The notes beneath the pieces were generated by a model. It was not told the origin of the DNA, did not search any database, and saw nothing but the letters and a program-made list of their open reading frames with translations. A stretch of 47,356 nt of DNA from Chitinophagaceae bacterium (GTDB taxonomy: Bacteria; Bacteroidota; Bacteroidia; Chitinophagales; Chitinophagaceae), in the NCBI GenBank assembly GCA_025934485.1, contig JAICXX010000029.1:1-47356 (forward strand), read 5' to 3'. This document shows positions 10,254 to 16,936 of the stretch, one piece after another; positions within the stretch are counted from its first letter, which is position 1, and the number at the start of each line of letters is the position of its first letter. The translations under genes were made by a program, and so were the position numbers.

Positions 10254-10622
10254 ATGAAAAAGAACCTTCTTGTTTTGCCGCTGTTCGCGGCGATCGGTTT
10301 GGCATTGACGCTGGCAGGGCATAGCCTGGTCGGGCATTGGAATGCCACTTATGGAAACGGGCCAAAGGGTCATATGGTGTTCAGGGATAACGGAACCTTC
10401 GAGGCCACTTTCACCGGCCAGCAGTGGAAGGTGGGGGGCCAATATAAGGTGACCGGGAATACAGTGGCATTCGCCGATAGCTCCTGCGGCCTCGGATATT
10501 GGGGAAAATACAAAATGACCTGGCTTTCCGATGACTCGGTAAGGGCCACCGTCGTGGAAGATTCCTGCTCGGGCCGGCGGGGCAATGGGGACGGCGCGGT
10601 CATCGTGAGAGCCAAAAGATAG
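10254..10622 (+). CDS. Small secreted lipocalin-like protein
   Basis: This 122-residue protein has an N-terminal hydrophobic signal sequence (MKKNLLVLPLFAAIGLAL). The mature part contains VGHWNATY, VFRDNGTFEATF, QWKVGGQYKV and a C-terminal Cys (EDSCSG) that could pair with the Cys in SSCGLGYW. The layout (GxW, then dNGTF, then G-x-Y) resembles short lipocalin-like domains and the lipoprotein just upstream, but it lacks a lipobox. It is the last gene of the + operon; a convergent gene follows 146 bp later. Function unknown. Confidence 0.72.
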   Translation: MKKNLLVLPLFAAIGLALTLAGHSLVGHWNATYGNGPKGHMVFRDNGTFEATFTGQQWKVGGQYKVTGNTVAFADSSCGLGYWGKYKMTWLSDDSVRATVVEDSCSGRRGNGDGAVIVRAKR

Positions 10623-10768
10623 GGGTCATGGTGCCTTGGTCATGCCATGCCTGCGGCGAGAGATTTAAAAGGCGCCGCTCGGAATGCTGCCTATGCCGCA
10701 GGTCAGGCGGCAGTGGTGGCGCATGTCGCCTGTCAGATGCTTGATCTGGTATGGTTTTAAAGTGGCAA
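10623..10768. other. Structured convergent intergenic region
   Basis: This 146-bp gap lies between convergent genes and has no ORF. It holds a perfect 8-bp inverted repeat, CCTGCGGC (10650-10657) with GCCGCAGG (10695-10702), and a second 6-bp one, CAGGCG (10704-10709) with CGCCTG (10727-10732). Neither has a T-tract, so these could be transcript-end hairpins or a repetitive extragenic palindrome; I cannot tell which. Confidence 0.35.
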
Positions 10769-12292
10769 CTATTTTTTGCTCCCTATTGTCACCGGAAAAG
10801 CTTCATTGATCCGATGGGTCCCTTCCTTAATGGAAACCTCGCTTCCATTATCCCCAATTTTAAAATCGATTAAATATTTATTGATCCTGGATAGCATATT
10901 CCACTCGATCTCGAATTCATTGCCGGCTTTCCAATAGCCTCTTAACGTATACAAATGACCCGAACCGGCATCCTGATAAAATTTATAGGCTGCATCCTTT
11001 CCCAAGGGATAGATGACGGTTTGTTCCCCGGCTGGCGTTAATAGAAGGGACAGCTCTCCTTTTTCCGCGATGATTTCCGCGATCTTTATCCCTAAACTAT
11101 TCCTAGGGAAGACGATCGACTTATTGAAAAGCCTGCGCTTTTCCGTACCGTCGGAAATGTACCGCGGCGTATCGATCATCGTCGTTGCCGCCTGCCCTTC
11201 CATTTTTTTAAAGGTATCAAAGCCTTCGGGATCGCTTTTTAATGCTTTATCGGAGTGGATCGCATACCCGATAAGATGACCAATCCCTTCCTTATCCTCG
11301 TCACTTAGCCCTCCTCCCGTCACCACGACAATGGCGTGGTGGATGGAATCGATGTGTAGTCGTTGTGTGCCCCTGCCCTCCATATTGAAAGCATGATCCT
11401 TATCGATCCAAAAACCGTAGCCGTAACCATTCCCGTTTGGAAATACCGTGGTCATCGTTTTGGCCTTTTTTACCCAGCTCGCGGAAAGAATGGCTTTATT
11501 GTTCCACTTGCCGCCATCTAACAATAACTGACCGATCTTGGCAAGATCATGTGGTTGCAGGCAAAGGTCACCCCACCCGTAATTGATGCCCTGCTTATTT
11601 TTCGACCAATAAACCGACGTTATCCCCAACTCATTAAAAAGATATTTTTTTGCAAAATCTTCGGGGGCCAGTCCGGTTGCCCGGTAAATAATTTCAGCCA
11701 GCAAATAATAATTGCAGCTGCAATAGGAGAAAAGCTGCCCGGGGGCCGCGACAAACGGGATATTGAAAATAAATTTTGGCCAATTGTCCGATGGAAATAA
11801 TTCGTTGAAGAGACTATCTTCATTTGACCAGCTGCAATCTAAACCCGACTTCATCGTGAGCAGGTCTTTGATCGATAACGATTCAAACTCTTTTCCTCTA
11901 AGTTTGAGCTCCGGGAAAAAGGAAGAGACCAGTTGATCTTCACTCTTTAAATAACCTTTGTCTATGGCTATGCCAATAAGCAGGGATGTTACCGATTTTG
12001 TACAGGAGGCGATGTCATGCCGTAGATCCGGGCGAAAAGGATAGAAATAGGCATCGAGTACGATCTTCTTATTCCGGATGACTAAAAGACTATGGATATT
12101 GGGCTTTTTTTCTTTCACATAGGTAAATATCTCGCTTAATCCTTTCGAGGAGAATCCCTCTTCTTCCGGAGTAGCGGCAGAAAAGGCTTCTTCCCGGATC
12201 ACCGGGGCGGGGGCTATTTGAGAAAACCCAAACCCTGTCTTAAACACCAGTAATAGCAAAAAGGTGATCTTTTTATAATTTAACCGTTGCAT
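10769..12292 (-). CDS. Beta-lactamase-family serine hydrolase, exported
   Basis: This 507-residue protein has an N-terminal signal (MQRLNYKKITFLLLLVFK to GFSQ). The class C beta-lactamase/PBP fold is shown by SCTK (Ser96-x-x-Lys99, nucleophile and base), LLTMKSGL, PGQLFSY, YYLLAEII, and a C-terminal region with VVVTGGG in the place of the HxG/KTG strand. The usual Y-x-N is Y190-C-S. Substrates in this family range from beta-lactams to peptides and esters, so no resistance should be assumed. The C-terminal 120 residues are an extra beta domain. The gene is visibly richer in A+T than both flanks, suggesting transfer. It is monocistronic, with a TAGATTTG promoter element at 12329-12336. Confidence 0.85.
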   Translation of the reverse strand: MQRLNYKKITFLLLLVFKTGFGFSQIAPAPVIREEAFSAATPEEEGFSSKGLSEIFTYVKEKKPNIHSLLVIRNKKIVLDAYFYPFRPDLRHDIASCTKSVTSLLIGIAIDKGYLKSEDQLVSSFFPELKLRGKEFESLSIKDLLTMKSGLDCSWSNEDSLFNELFPSDNWPKFIFNIPFVAAPGQLFSYCSCNYYLLAEIIYRATGLAPEDFAKKYLFNELGITSVYWSKNKQGINYGWGDLCLQPHDLAKIGQLLLDGGKWNNKAILSASWVKKAKTMTTVFPNGNGYGYGFWIDKDHAFNMEGRGTQRLHIDSIHHAIVVVTGGGLSDEDKEGIGHLIGYAIHSDKALKSDPEGFDTFKKMEGQAATTMIDTPRYISDGTEKRRLFNKSIVFPRNSLGIKIAEIIAEKGELSLLLTPAGEQTVIYPLGKDAAYKFYQDAGSGHLYTLRGYWKAGNEFEIEWNMLSRINKYLIDFKIGDNGSEVSIKEGTHRINEAFPVTIGSKK

Positions 12293-12328
12293 AAAAAGGA
12301 ATTTATTTATATGTGTAACAGGACCTTA

Positions 12329-12336
12329 CAAATCTA
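12329..12336 (-). promoter_or_regulatory. -7 element of serine hydrolase promoter
   Basis: The minus strand reads TAGATTTG, a full match to Bacteroidota TAnnTTTG, 36 bases upstream of the start codon at 12292. No clear -33 TTTG is present. Assigned by motif only. Confidence 0.45.
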
Positions 12337-12471
12337 TCTGATCCGGGTGCCGTTTGGATATTTACTTGACGTATGGACGGTTTTTGATGGTGAAAGGAAT
12401 AAGGTTTGGCCTCATTTGGCTCATTTTGCCATACGATTTTACTTGTACTATGATCACCTGCAACACCTCTA

Positions 12472-12591
12472 TAAAACCTCCCCTGCATGGGAGCGATTTG
12501 GAAGGATATTCGCCGAATCCGTGCTGCGTGGATCAGGAAACGCATGGCATTTAAGACCCGCGGCAAAAAAGCTGCGGGTTTTCTTTTATGC
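12472..12591 (+). ncRNA. Candidate small RNA ending at a terminator
   Basis: No gene on the + strand leads into the strong + strand terminator at 12556-12587. The bases before it can fold into several short hairpins: CTCCC/GGGAG (12478-12493), GGAT/ATCC (12504-12520) and TGCGT/ACGCA (12525-12544). That would suit a structured RNA of about 100-150 nt. No promoter is convincing, and no known RNA family (SRP, tmRNA, RNase P) fits. The alternative is that the hairpin merely ends the minus-strand sugar-acid operon. Confidence 0.25.
12556..12587 (+). terminator. Intrinsic terminator, + strand
   Basis: ACCCGCGGC, an A6 loop, GCTGCGGGT and then TTTCTTTT. Read on the + strand the 9-bp stem is fully paired with one G-U wobble and has a T-tract. 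Read on the minus strand the same position is an A-C mismatch and the T-tract is missing. The asymmetry favours a + strand transcript, although the nearest gene, whose stop overlaps it, is on the minus strand. Confidence 0.6.
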
Positions 12592-13866
12592 ATCGCCCTC
12601 CACATACCGCTGCAACGCGTCATCCCGAACGATCGGCCCCATCCCAAAAAGAAAGATCGCCACCCCGATCAGCGCGGAAACGCCAAACCCGATAAACAAA
12701 ACGTTGTACGCCGCCGTATACCCATGAAGCGCGGACACGGACTTCAACGTCACCCCGGAGGCACTTTGGAAAACGGCGCCGCCCAACCCATTCCCGATAC
12801 ACGCCAGGCCCCACGCCGACGCCGCCGCATTTTTCGGCACCACATCCGCAGGCAGCGCCAGACAATTGGCGGTATAGGAGGTATACCCGAAACCCGCGAA
12901 ACCAAAAAGGATCAGCGCGGAAATAGGCGAGCCAATCAGCAGCGGTCCTAAAAGCAACGACAGTCCCATAAGCAGTCCGGAAAGGACCACCGCCAGCTTG
13001 CGGGCGAGGGGAATGGGCGTCCCCCGGCGAATGATCCACTGGGTAAAATAGCCGCCGCAGATGTTCCCCGCATCGGCAATGAGAAAAGGCAGCACCGCAT
13101 AAAAACCGATCTTCTTCAGGTCCCAGTGAAAGACGTCGACAAGATAACGCCCCAGCCAAAAGGTGACGAAATACCACACGGGCTCCAGAAATACTTTGCC
13201 CAGCAGAAAGGAAGAAACAAACCTTGTCCGCAACAACTTCATAGGGGGCACCAGGCGTTCTCGAATAGCATACCGCAAGGGCGCCGGCGTATAATAGATC
13301 AGGCGGAACAAAATTACCCACAGATAGCCGAAAATGCTGAGGATCACAAAGGTCGACCGCCAGCCATAACGGGTACCCATAACAGCTACCAGCGGCGGCA
13401 CGATGATAGCGCCCAGGGCGCTGCCGCTGTTGAAAATACCGGAAGCCGTAGACCGCTCACGCGGCGGGAACCACTCGCCGGTGACCTTCACACCCGCGGG
13501 CCAGTTACCCGCTTCACCCATGCCGAGCAGAAATCTGCAGACGCCAAATTGCAAAGGCGTACGGGCGATGGCATGAAGGAGGCCTGCCGTCGTCCAGAAA
13601 AGCATACAGCAGATATAGCCCAACCTCGCCCCTAGCCTGTCGATGACATAGCCGGAAAAAACATTCGAGATCATGTAAGCAATAAAAAATGCCGAACCGA
13701 GATAACCGAAAACATCGTCGGGGATCAGATGACGCAACGCGCCGTCGGCGCTGAGATAGTTGAAAGCGAGCCGGTGGACATAGTTCAGCACCGTGGCCAG
13801 AAAGGCCAGGCCGATCATTACCCAACGCATGCCGGAGGGGCGGTTGACCTGAACCGGACCATTCAT
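12586..13866 (-). CDS. MFS transporter, sugar-acid (ExuT/ACS-like)
   Basis: This 426-residue membrane protein has about 12 hydrophobic segments. The family signature is visible: NYVHRLAFNY near the N-terminus, DRLGARLGY between helices 2 and 3, GMGEAGNWPAGVKVTGEWFP after helix 4, and RSTASGIFNSGSALGA. These place it in the anion:cation symporter group with hexuronate, glucarate and galactonate permeases. It is the last gene of the minus-strand operon and its start overlaps the stop of the AraD1-type gene by 4 bp, so it probably imports the sugar acid those enzymes break down. The exact substrate cannot be read from the sequence. Confidence 0.88.
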   Translation of the reverse strand: MNGPVQVNRPSGMRWVMIGLAFLATVLNYVHRLAFNYLSADGALRHLIPDDVFGYLGSAFFIAYMISNVFSGYVIDRLGARLGYICCMLFWTTAGLLHAIARTPLQFGVCRFLLGMGEAGNWPAGVKVTGEWFPPRERSTASGIFNSGSALGAIIVPPLVAVMGTRYGWRSTFVILSIFGYLWVILFRLIYYTPAPLRYAIRERLVPPMKLLRTRFVSSFLLGKVFLEPVWYFVTFWLGRYLVDVFHWDLKKIGFYAVLPFLIADAGNICGGYFTQWIIRRGTPIPLARKLAVVLSGLLMGLSLLLGPLLIGSPISALILFGFAGFGYTSYTANCLALPADVVPKNAAASAWGLACIGNGLGGAVFQSASGVTLKSVSALHGYTAAYNVLFIGFGVSALIGVAIFLFGMGPIVRDDALQRYVEGDA

Positions 13867-14915
13867 AGCGGGACGACCCTTACCAACGTTTGCTTTTGCC
13901 TCATCTGTTTCAGCGGGTTTCGCAGCGGCCGGCCCATGCCTTCCCAGCTGATCTCCATGACATCGCCATCCAGCAGACCGAACCCACTGCCAAAGCTAAA
14001 GGCGTCGGCGCCAAAGAAATGGACATGTGTTTGCAAGGGGATACGGTGGTTCGCGTATTTGAAATGATGATGTTCGAGATTCCTGAGGCTATGGGCCATG
14101 TGTTTTTCGCCGGTGTGAATACCGGTCTCCCATACCCGCACGCCATCTCGTAAGATCCCCACAGTCCCCGCAATGGCATCGAAGTCCGCGCCGACCACTA
14201 GCTCCGGTCCTATCGCACAGCTCCGCAGCTTCGAAGGCGCCAGATAGAGATAATTCTTCTTTTCCATGACATGGTCCGAGAATTCATTGGCCGTGGTCAG
14301 CCCGATCCGGCGAGGGGTCCCAGCGTCATCCACGATGTAGATGCCGGCTATCTCCGGTTCTTCACCGCCGTCATCGCCATACGCCGGGATCTCCAGCGCC
14401 TCGTTATGGGCAAGCAGGCAATAGCTATTGCCTTTGTAAAACCATTCCGGCTGAACGCCGATACCACCAGCACCCGGGAACCCACCCTCGAGTCCCCACT
14501 GGTACATTCGCATGCTGTCCGTCTGCTGCGCAGAGGCCGGCAAAGCAGAGGCCGGCAATGCAGAAGTCGGCAATGCAGAAGTCGATTGATGCATCATCTG
14601 CCGGTTGAGTGCGCTGTTCTTATGCGTGAGCCCCGTACCCGACACGAGACAACCAAAAGGGTTTTCGGGCTGATCGAAAGCCGGCAACAGCCGCCATTCA
14701 CTCCGGCCTTCATAAACAAAAGAATAATCAAGAGATTCGGCCGACACCAGGCTCACCACCAATTCCGACAAAGACATGCCTTCCCGGACAGAACGTAAAG
14801 CGAGATGATAAATGGAAGGGGTAGCCGTAAGCAGCCGAAGGACCGGCTCCTGCACGACCGCCACGCATCGGTGACGCGCGGGATGATTCAGCTGAACGAG
14901 TCGAAGCGTAGACAT
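13863..14915 (-). CDS. AraD1/GguC-like FAH-superfamily sugar-acid enzyme
   Basis: This 350-residue protein matches the AraD1 group: LVQLNHP and RCVAVV at the N-terminus, YEGRSEWRLLPAFD, CLVSGTGLTHKNSA, QWGLEGGFPGAG, then YIVDDAGTP and HVHFFGADAFSFG. Known AraD1 enzymes dehydrate 2-keto-3-deoxy-pentonates to alpha-ketoglutarate semialdehyde, while relatives in the fumarylacetoacetate hydrolase superfamily split 2,4-diketo-3-deoxy acids. With an SDR dehydrogenase next to it, either role is possible. Residues about 110-130 are a low-complexity insert (TSALP/ASALP) encoded by a 15-bp tandem repeat, probably a surface loop. It overlaps the MFS gene by 4 bp and lies 11 bp after the SDR gene. Confidence 0.8.
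   Translation of the reverse strand: MSTLRLVQLNHPARHRCVAVVQEPVLRLLTATPSIYHLALRSVREGMSLSELVVSLVSAESLDYSFVYEGRSEWRLLPAFDQPENPFGCLVSGTGLTHKNSALNRQMMHQSTSALPTSALPASALPASAQQTDSMRMYQWGLEGGFPGAGGIGVQPEWFYKGNSYCLLAHNEALEIPAYGDDGGEEPEIAGIYIVDDAGTPRRIGLTTANEFSDHVMEKKNYLYLAPSKLRSCAIGPELVVGADFDAIAGTVGILRDGVRVWETGIHTGEKHMAHSLRNLEHHHFKYANHRIPLQTHVHFFGADAFSFGSGFGLLDGDVMEISWEGMGRPLRNPLKQMRQKQTLVRVVPL
14530..14589. repeat. 15-bp tandem repeat, four copies
   Basis: Units at 14530-14544, 14545-14559, 14560-14574 and 14575-14589, based on GCAGAGGCCGGCAAT. The first two differ by one base, the third has two further changes, and the fourth has drifted at its end. The length is a multiple of three, so it expands the AraD1-like protein in frame by five residues per copy. 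Confidence 0.9.
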
Positions 14916-14926
14916 CGGTTAAGTTT

Positions 14927-15742
14927 TTATTGGCTTACCCAGCCGCCATCCACAGAGATACAGGCACCGGTGGTATAGCTCGAGGCCGGGCTGGCCAGGT
15001 ATAAGGCGATCCCGCCGATCTCGTGCAGCTCGCCCCAACGGCCCATCGGCACTTTAGAAACAAAAGCCTGGTACTTCGCCGGATCTTCCAATAACGGCAG
15101 GTTCATGTCGGTGGCGAACGGCCCGGGCAGGATGGCATTGACATTGATCGAGTCGCGGGCCAGCTCTACCGCCAGCGACCGCGTCAGCTGCAAGATGGCG
15201 CCTTTGCTCGTGCAATAAGGTGTGCGTTCAGGGATAGCGATAAGGGACAGCGCCGATGCGATATTGATGATCCGGCCGTAACCATTGGCCTTCATCACCG
15301 GGACAACGGCCCTGGCGGCGAGCCATGAACCCGTGACGTTCACCTGTTGTACCTTGTTGAAATCTTCCGGCGACAATTGTTCGATGGACCCCCGGATATT
15401 GATCCCCGCCGAATTGATCAGGATATCGATCCTCCCCGCTTGCGCCACCACCTGGCTCACGGCCGATGCCACGCTGGCCGCATCACAGACATCGCACGCG
15501 ACGCTGAAACAGCGGCTGTCGCCCGGAACCCCGCGCCCGAGGCCTGCCGCACCCGCCGCCGCGTAAATGCCCCCAATAGCTTCTTCGGCTTCCTTATTCT
15601 TCCCCTTATCCCGCGCCGCAATGACAATGGTAGCGCCCGCCTCCGCCAGCGCCTTCGCCATGGCCAGCCCAAGCCCGCGATTCCCACCGACCACGAGAGC
15701 GACCCGGCCTGCCAAGCTGAACAGATCGAGAATAGATTCCAT
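14927..15742 (-). CDS. SDR-family dehydrogenase, sugar-acid operon
   Basis: This is a 271-residue classical short-chain dehydrogenase. It has the Rossmann motif GGNRGLG (TGxxxGIG type), INSAG for the NAG motif, the catalytic Ser in IASALS, Tyr-x3-Lys in YCTSK, PGPFATDM, and the C-terminal GACISVDGGW. The start MESILDLFSLAG at 15742 matches the family and follows the dehydratase stop by 1 bp; an ATG at 15769 would add nine residues inside that gene. Between beta-3 and the NAG region there is a Gly/Ala-rich insertion of about 18 residues (YAAAGAAGLGRG). Likely job: oxidation of a 2-keto-3-deoxy sugar acid at C4, as in diketo-hydrolase pathways for fuconate or rhamnonate. The role is inferred from context. 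Confidence 0.87.
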   Translation of the reverse strand: MESILDLFSLAGRVALVVGGNRGLGLAMAKALAEAGATIVIAARDKGKNKEAEEAIGGIYAAAGAAGLGRGVPGDSRCFSVACDVCDAASVASAVSQVVAQAGRIDILINSAGINIRGSIEQLSPEDFNKVQQVNVTGSWLAARAVVPVMKANGYGRIINIASALSLIAIPERTPYCTSKGAILQLTRSLAVELARDSINVNAILPGPFATDMNLPLLEDPAKYQAFVSKVPMGRWGELHEIGGIALYLASPASSYTTGACISVDGGWVSQ

Positions 15743-15743
15743 T

Positions 15744-16910
15744 TTATTCGATGATATTGAAATGTTCATGATCAGCCTTCAGGGTAAGCCCCACACCAGG
15801 CCGCGCGTCATCTAACTGCAGCTTTCCATTCTGCGCCACCGCCTCGCCGTCGAAAATATACCAGAAAAGCTCATTGCCCACCTCGATGCCGGTCATCGGG
15901 AAATATTCCGCCATGGGCGCCGCAAAGCTGCTCATCACCACATGCAGATTGTGCATCTGGCCGCCATGCGGGATCACCTCGATGCCATGCACCTGCGCCA
16001 GCGTGCAGATCTTTTGCGCCTCGGTGAAACCGCCTACCCTATTCGTATCGAACTGAAAGATATCGAGGGCTTCGCTCTTTGCCAGGTCATAAAAACCGAA
16101 CCGGGTGTATTCGTGTTCCCCGCCGGACAGCGGGATATCCGTGTATTCGCGCAGCTTACTAAAGAGATGGATCTCATCCGGCAGCAGCAGCTCTTCCACC
16201 CACCGGAGATTAAAAGGTTCGAGCTCCTTCAGGAGCGCGCGGGCATAGGCGAAATTAAACCCCATATAGGCTTCCAGCATGATGTCTACGTCGTCGCCCA
16301 CGGCCTCCCGCACCACCTTCACCATTTCGACATTCTTCTTCATACCGGCCCGTCCCTCTGTAAGCGGGTAACCGCAGCGAAGCTTCATCCCGGTAAACCC
16401 TTCGCGCTGGTAGTGGGCTGCTTCTTCCTGCAGCCGGTCCAGATCCCGGGTATACAGCCGGCTATAATAGGTCTCTATCCGTTCTTTCGTCCTTCCGCCC
16501 AGTAGCATGAATACCGGTTGCCCCAGCGCAAGGCCCTTGATATCCCAAAGGGCGATGTCCAGGGCACTGATGGCGGCCACAACGGTGCCCTTCCTGCCGA
16601 ACGCCACCGAGCTGCGGTACATCTTTTCGTACAGGTATTCCGTATTCAAGGGATTTTCGCCGATGAGGAGCGGCGCCAGCTTAGCGTCCACGATCGCTTT
16701 GGTGACATCGGGGCAAAGCCCTGCATTCCCGATGCCGGTTTGACCTTCGTCGGTCTCCACCTCCACCACCAGCCAGCTAAAGAAGCGGTAGGCCGCCTGG
16801 GAATCGCGTTGAAAAGGCAGCAGGCTCACGGGGGTAGCGAAGATGGTATCGCCGGTGGTCACCGGACCGGTCCATTTGTATAGCTTCGTACGTATAGCTC
16901 GTATTTTCAT
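15744..16910 (-). CDS. Enolase-superfamily sugar-acid dehydratase (rhamnonate-dehydratase-like)
   Basis: This 388-residue protein belongs to the mandelate racemase/muconate lactonizing group. From the ATG at 16910: the N-terminal capping domain, ISALDIALWDIKG at about 114-126, Lys176 in GMKLR, metal ligands Glu213 (IMLEAY), Glu239/240 (WVEE) and Glu265 (SGGEHEY), and His315 in VIPHGG. The GRAGMKKNVEMV spacing and C-terminal PHGGQMHN resemble L-rhamnonate dehydratase, in which the first ligand is normally Asp; here it is Glu, so the substrate may differ. A TTG at 16922 extends the frame but lies in the promoter, so I use the ATG. It is the first gene of the dehydratase-SDR-AraD1-MFS operon. 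Confidence 0.87.
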   Translation of the reverse strand: MKIRAIRTKLYKWTGPVTTGDTIFATPVSLLPFQRDSQAAYRFFSWLVVEVETDEGQTGIGNAGLCPDVTKAIVDAKLAPLLIGENPLNTEYLYEKMYRSSVAFGRKGTVVAAISALDIALWDIKGLALGQPVFMLLGGRTKERIETYYSRLYTRDLDRLQEEAAHYQREGFTGMKLRCGYPLTEGRAGMKKNVEMVKVVREAVGDDVDIMLEAYMGFNFAYARALLKELEPFNLRWVEELLLPDEIHLFSKLREYTDIPLSGGEHEYTRFGFYDLAKSEALDIFQFDTNRVGGFTEAQKICTLAQVHGIEVIPHGGQMHNLHVVMSSFAAPMAEYFPMTGIEVGNELFWYIFDGEAVAQNGKLQLDDARPGVGLTLKADHEHFNIIE

Positions 16911-16919
16911 GATGGCTAA

Positions 16920-16927
16920 CAAATATA
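16920..16927 (-). promoter_or_regulatory. -7 element of sugar-acid operon promoter
   Basis: The minus strand reads TATATTTG, a perfect TAnnTTTG, 9 bases before the ATG at 16910. Transcription would start only a few bases before translation. It lies in the 26-bp gap after the DUF2723 gene and would drive the four genes down to 12586. Confidence 0.6.
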
Positions 16928-16936
16928 CGTTTATCC

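Noticed and set aside
12490..12550. Partial likeness (GGAAGG, ATCAGG) to the SRP RNA tip.
   Set aside because: The conserved domain IV order and pairing are absent.
16910..16922. TTG start giving a four-residue extension of the dehydratase.
   Set aside because: It lies in the promoter -7 element; the ATG at 16910 fits better.
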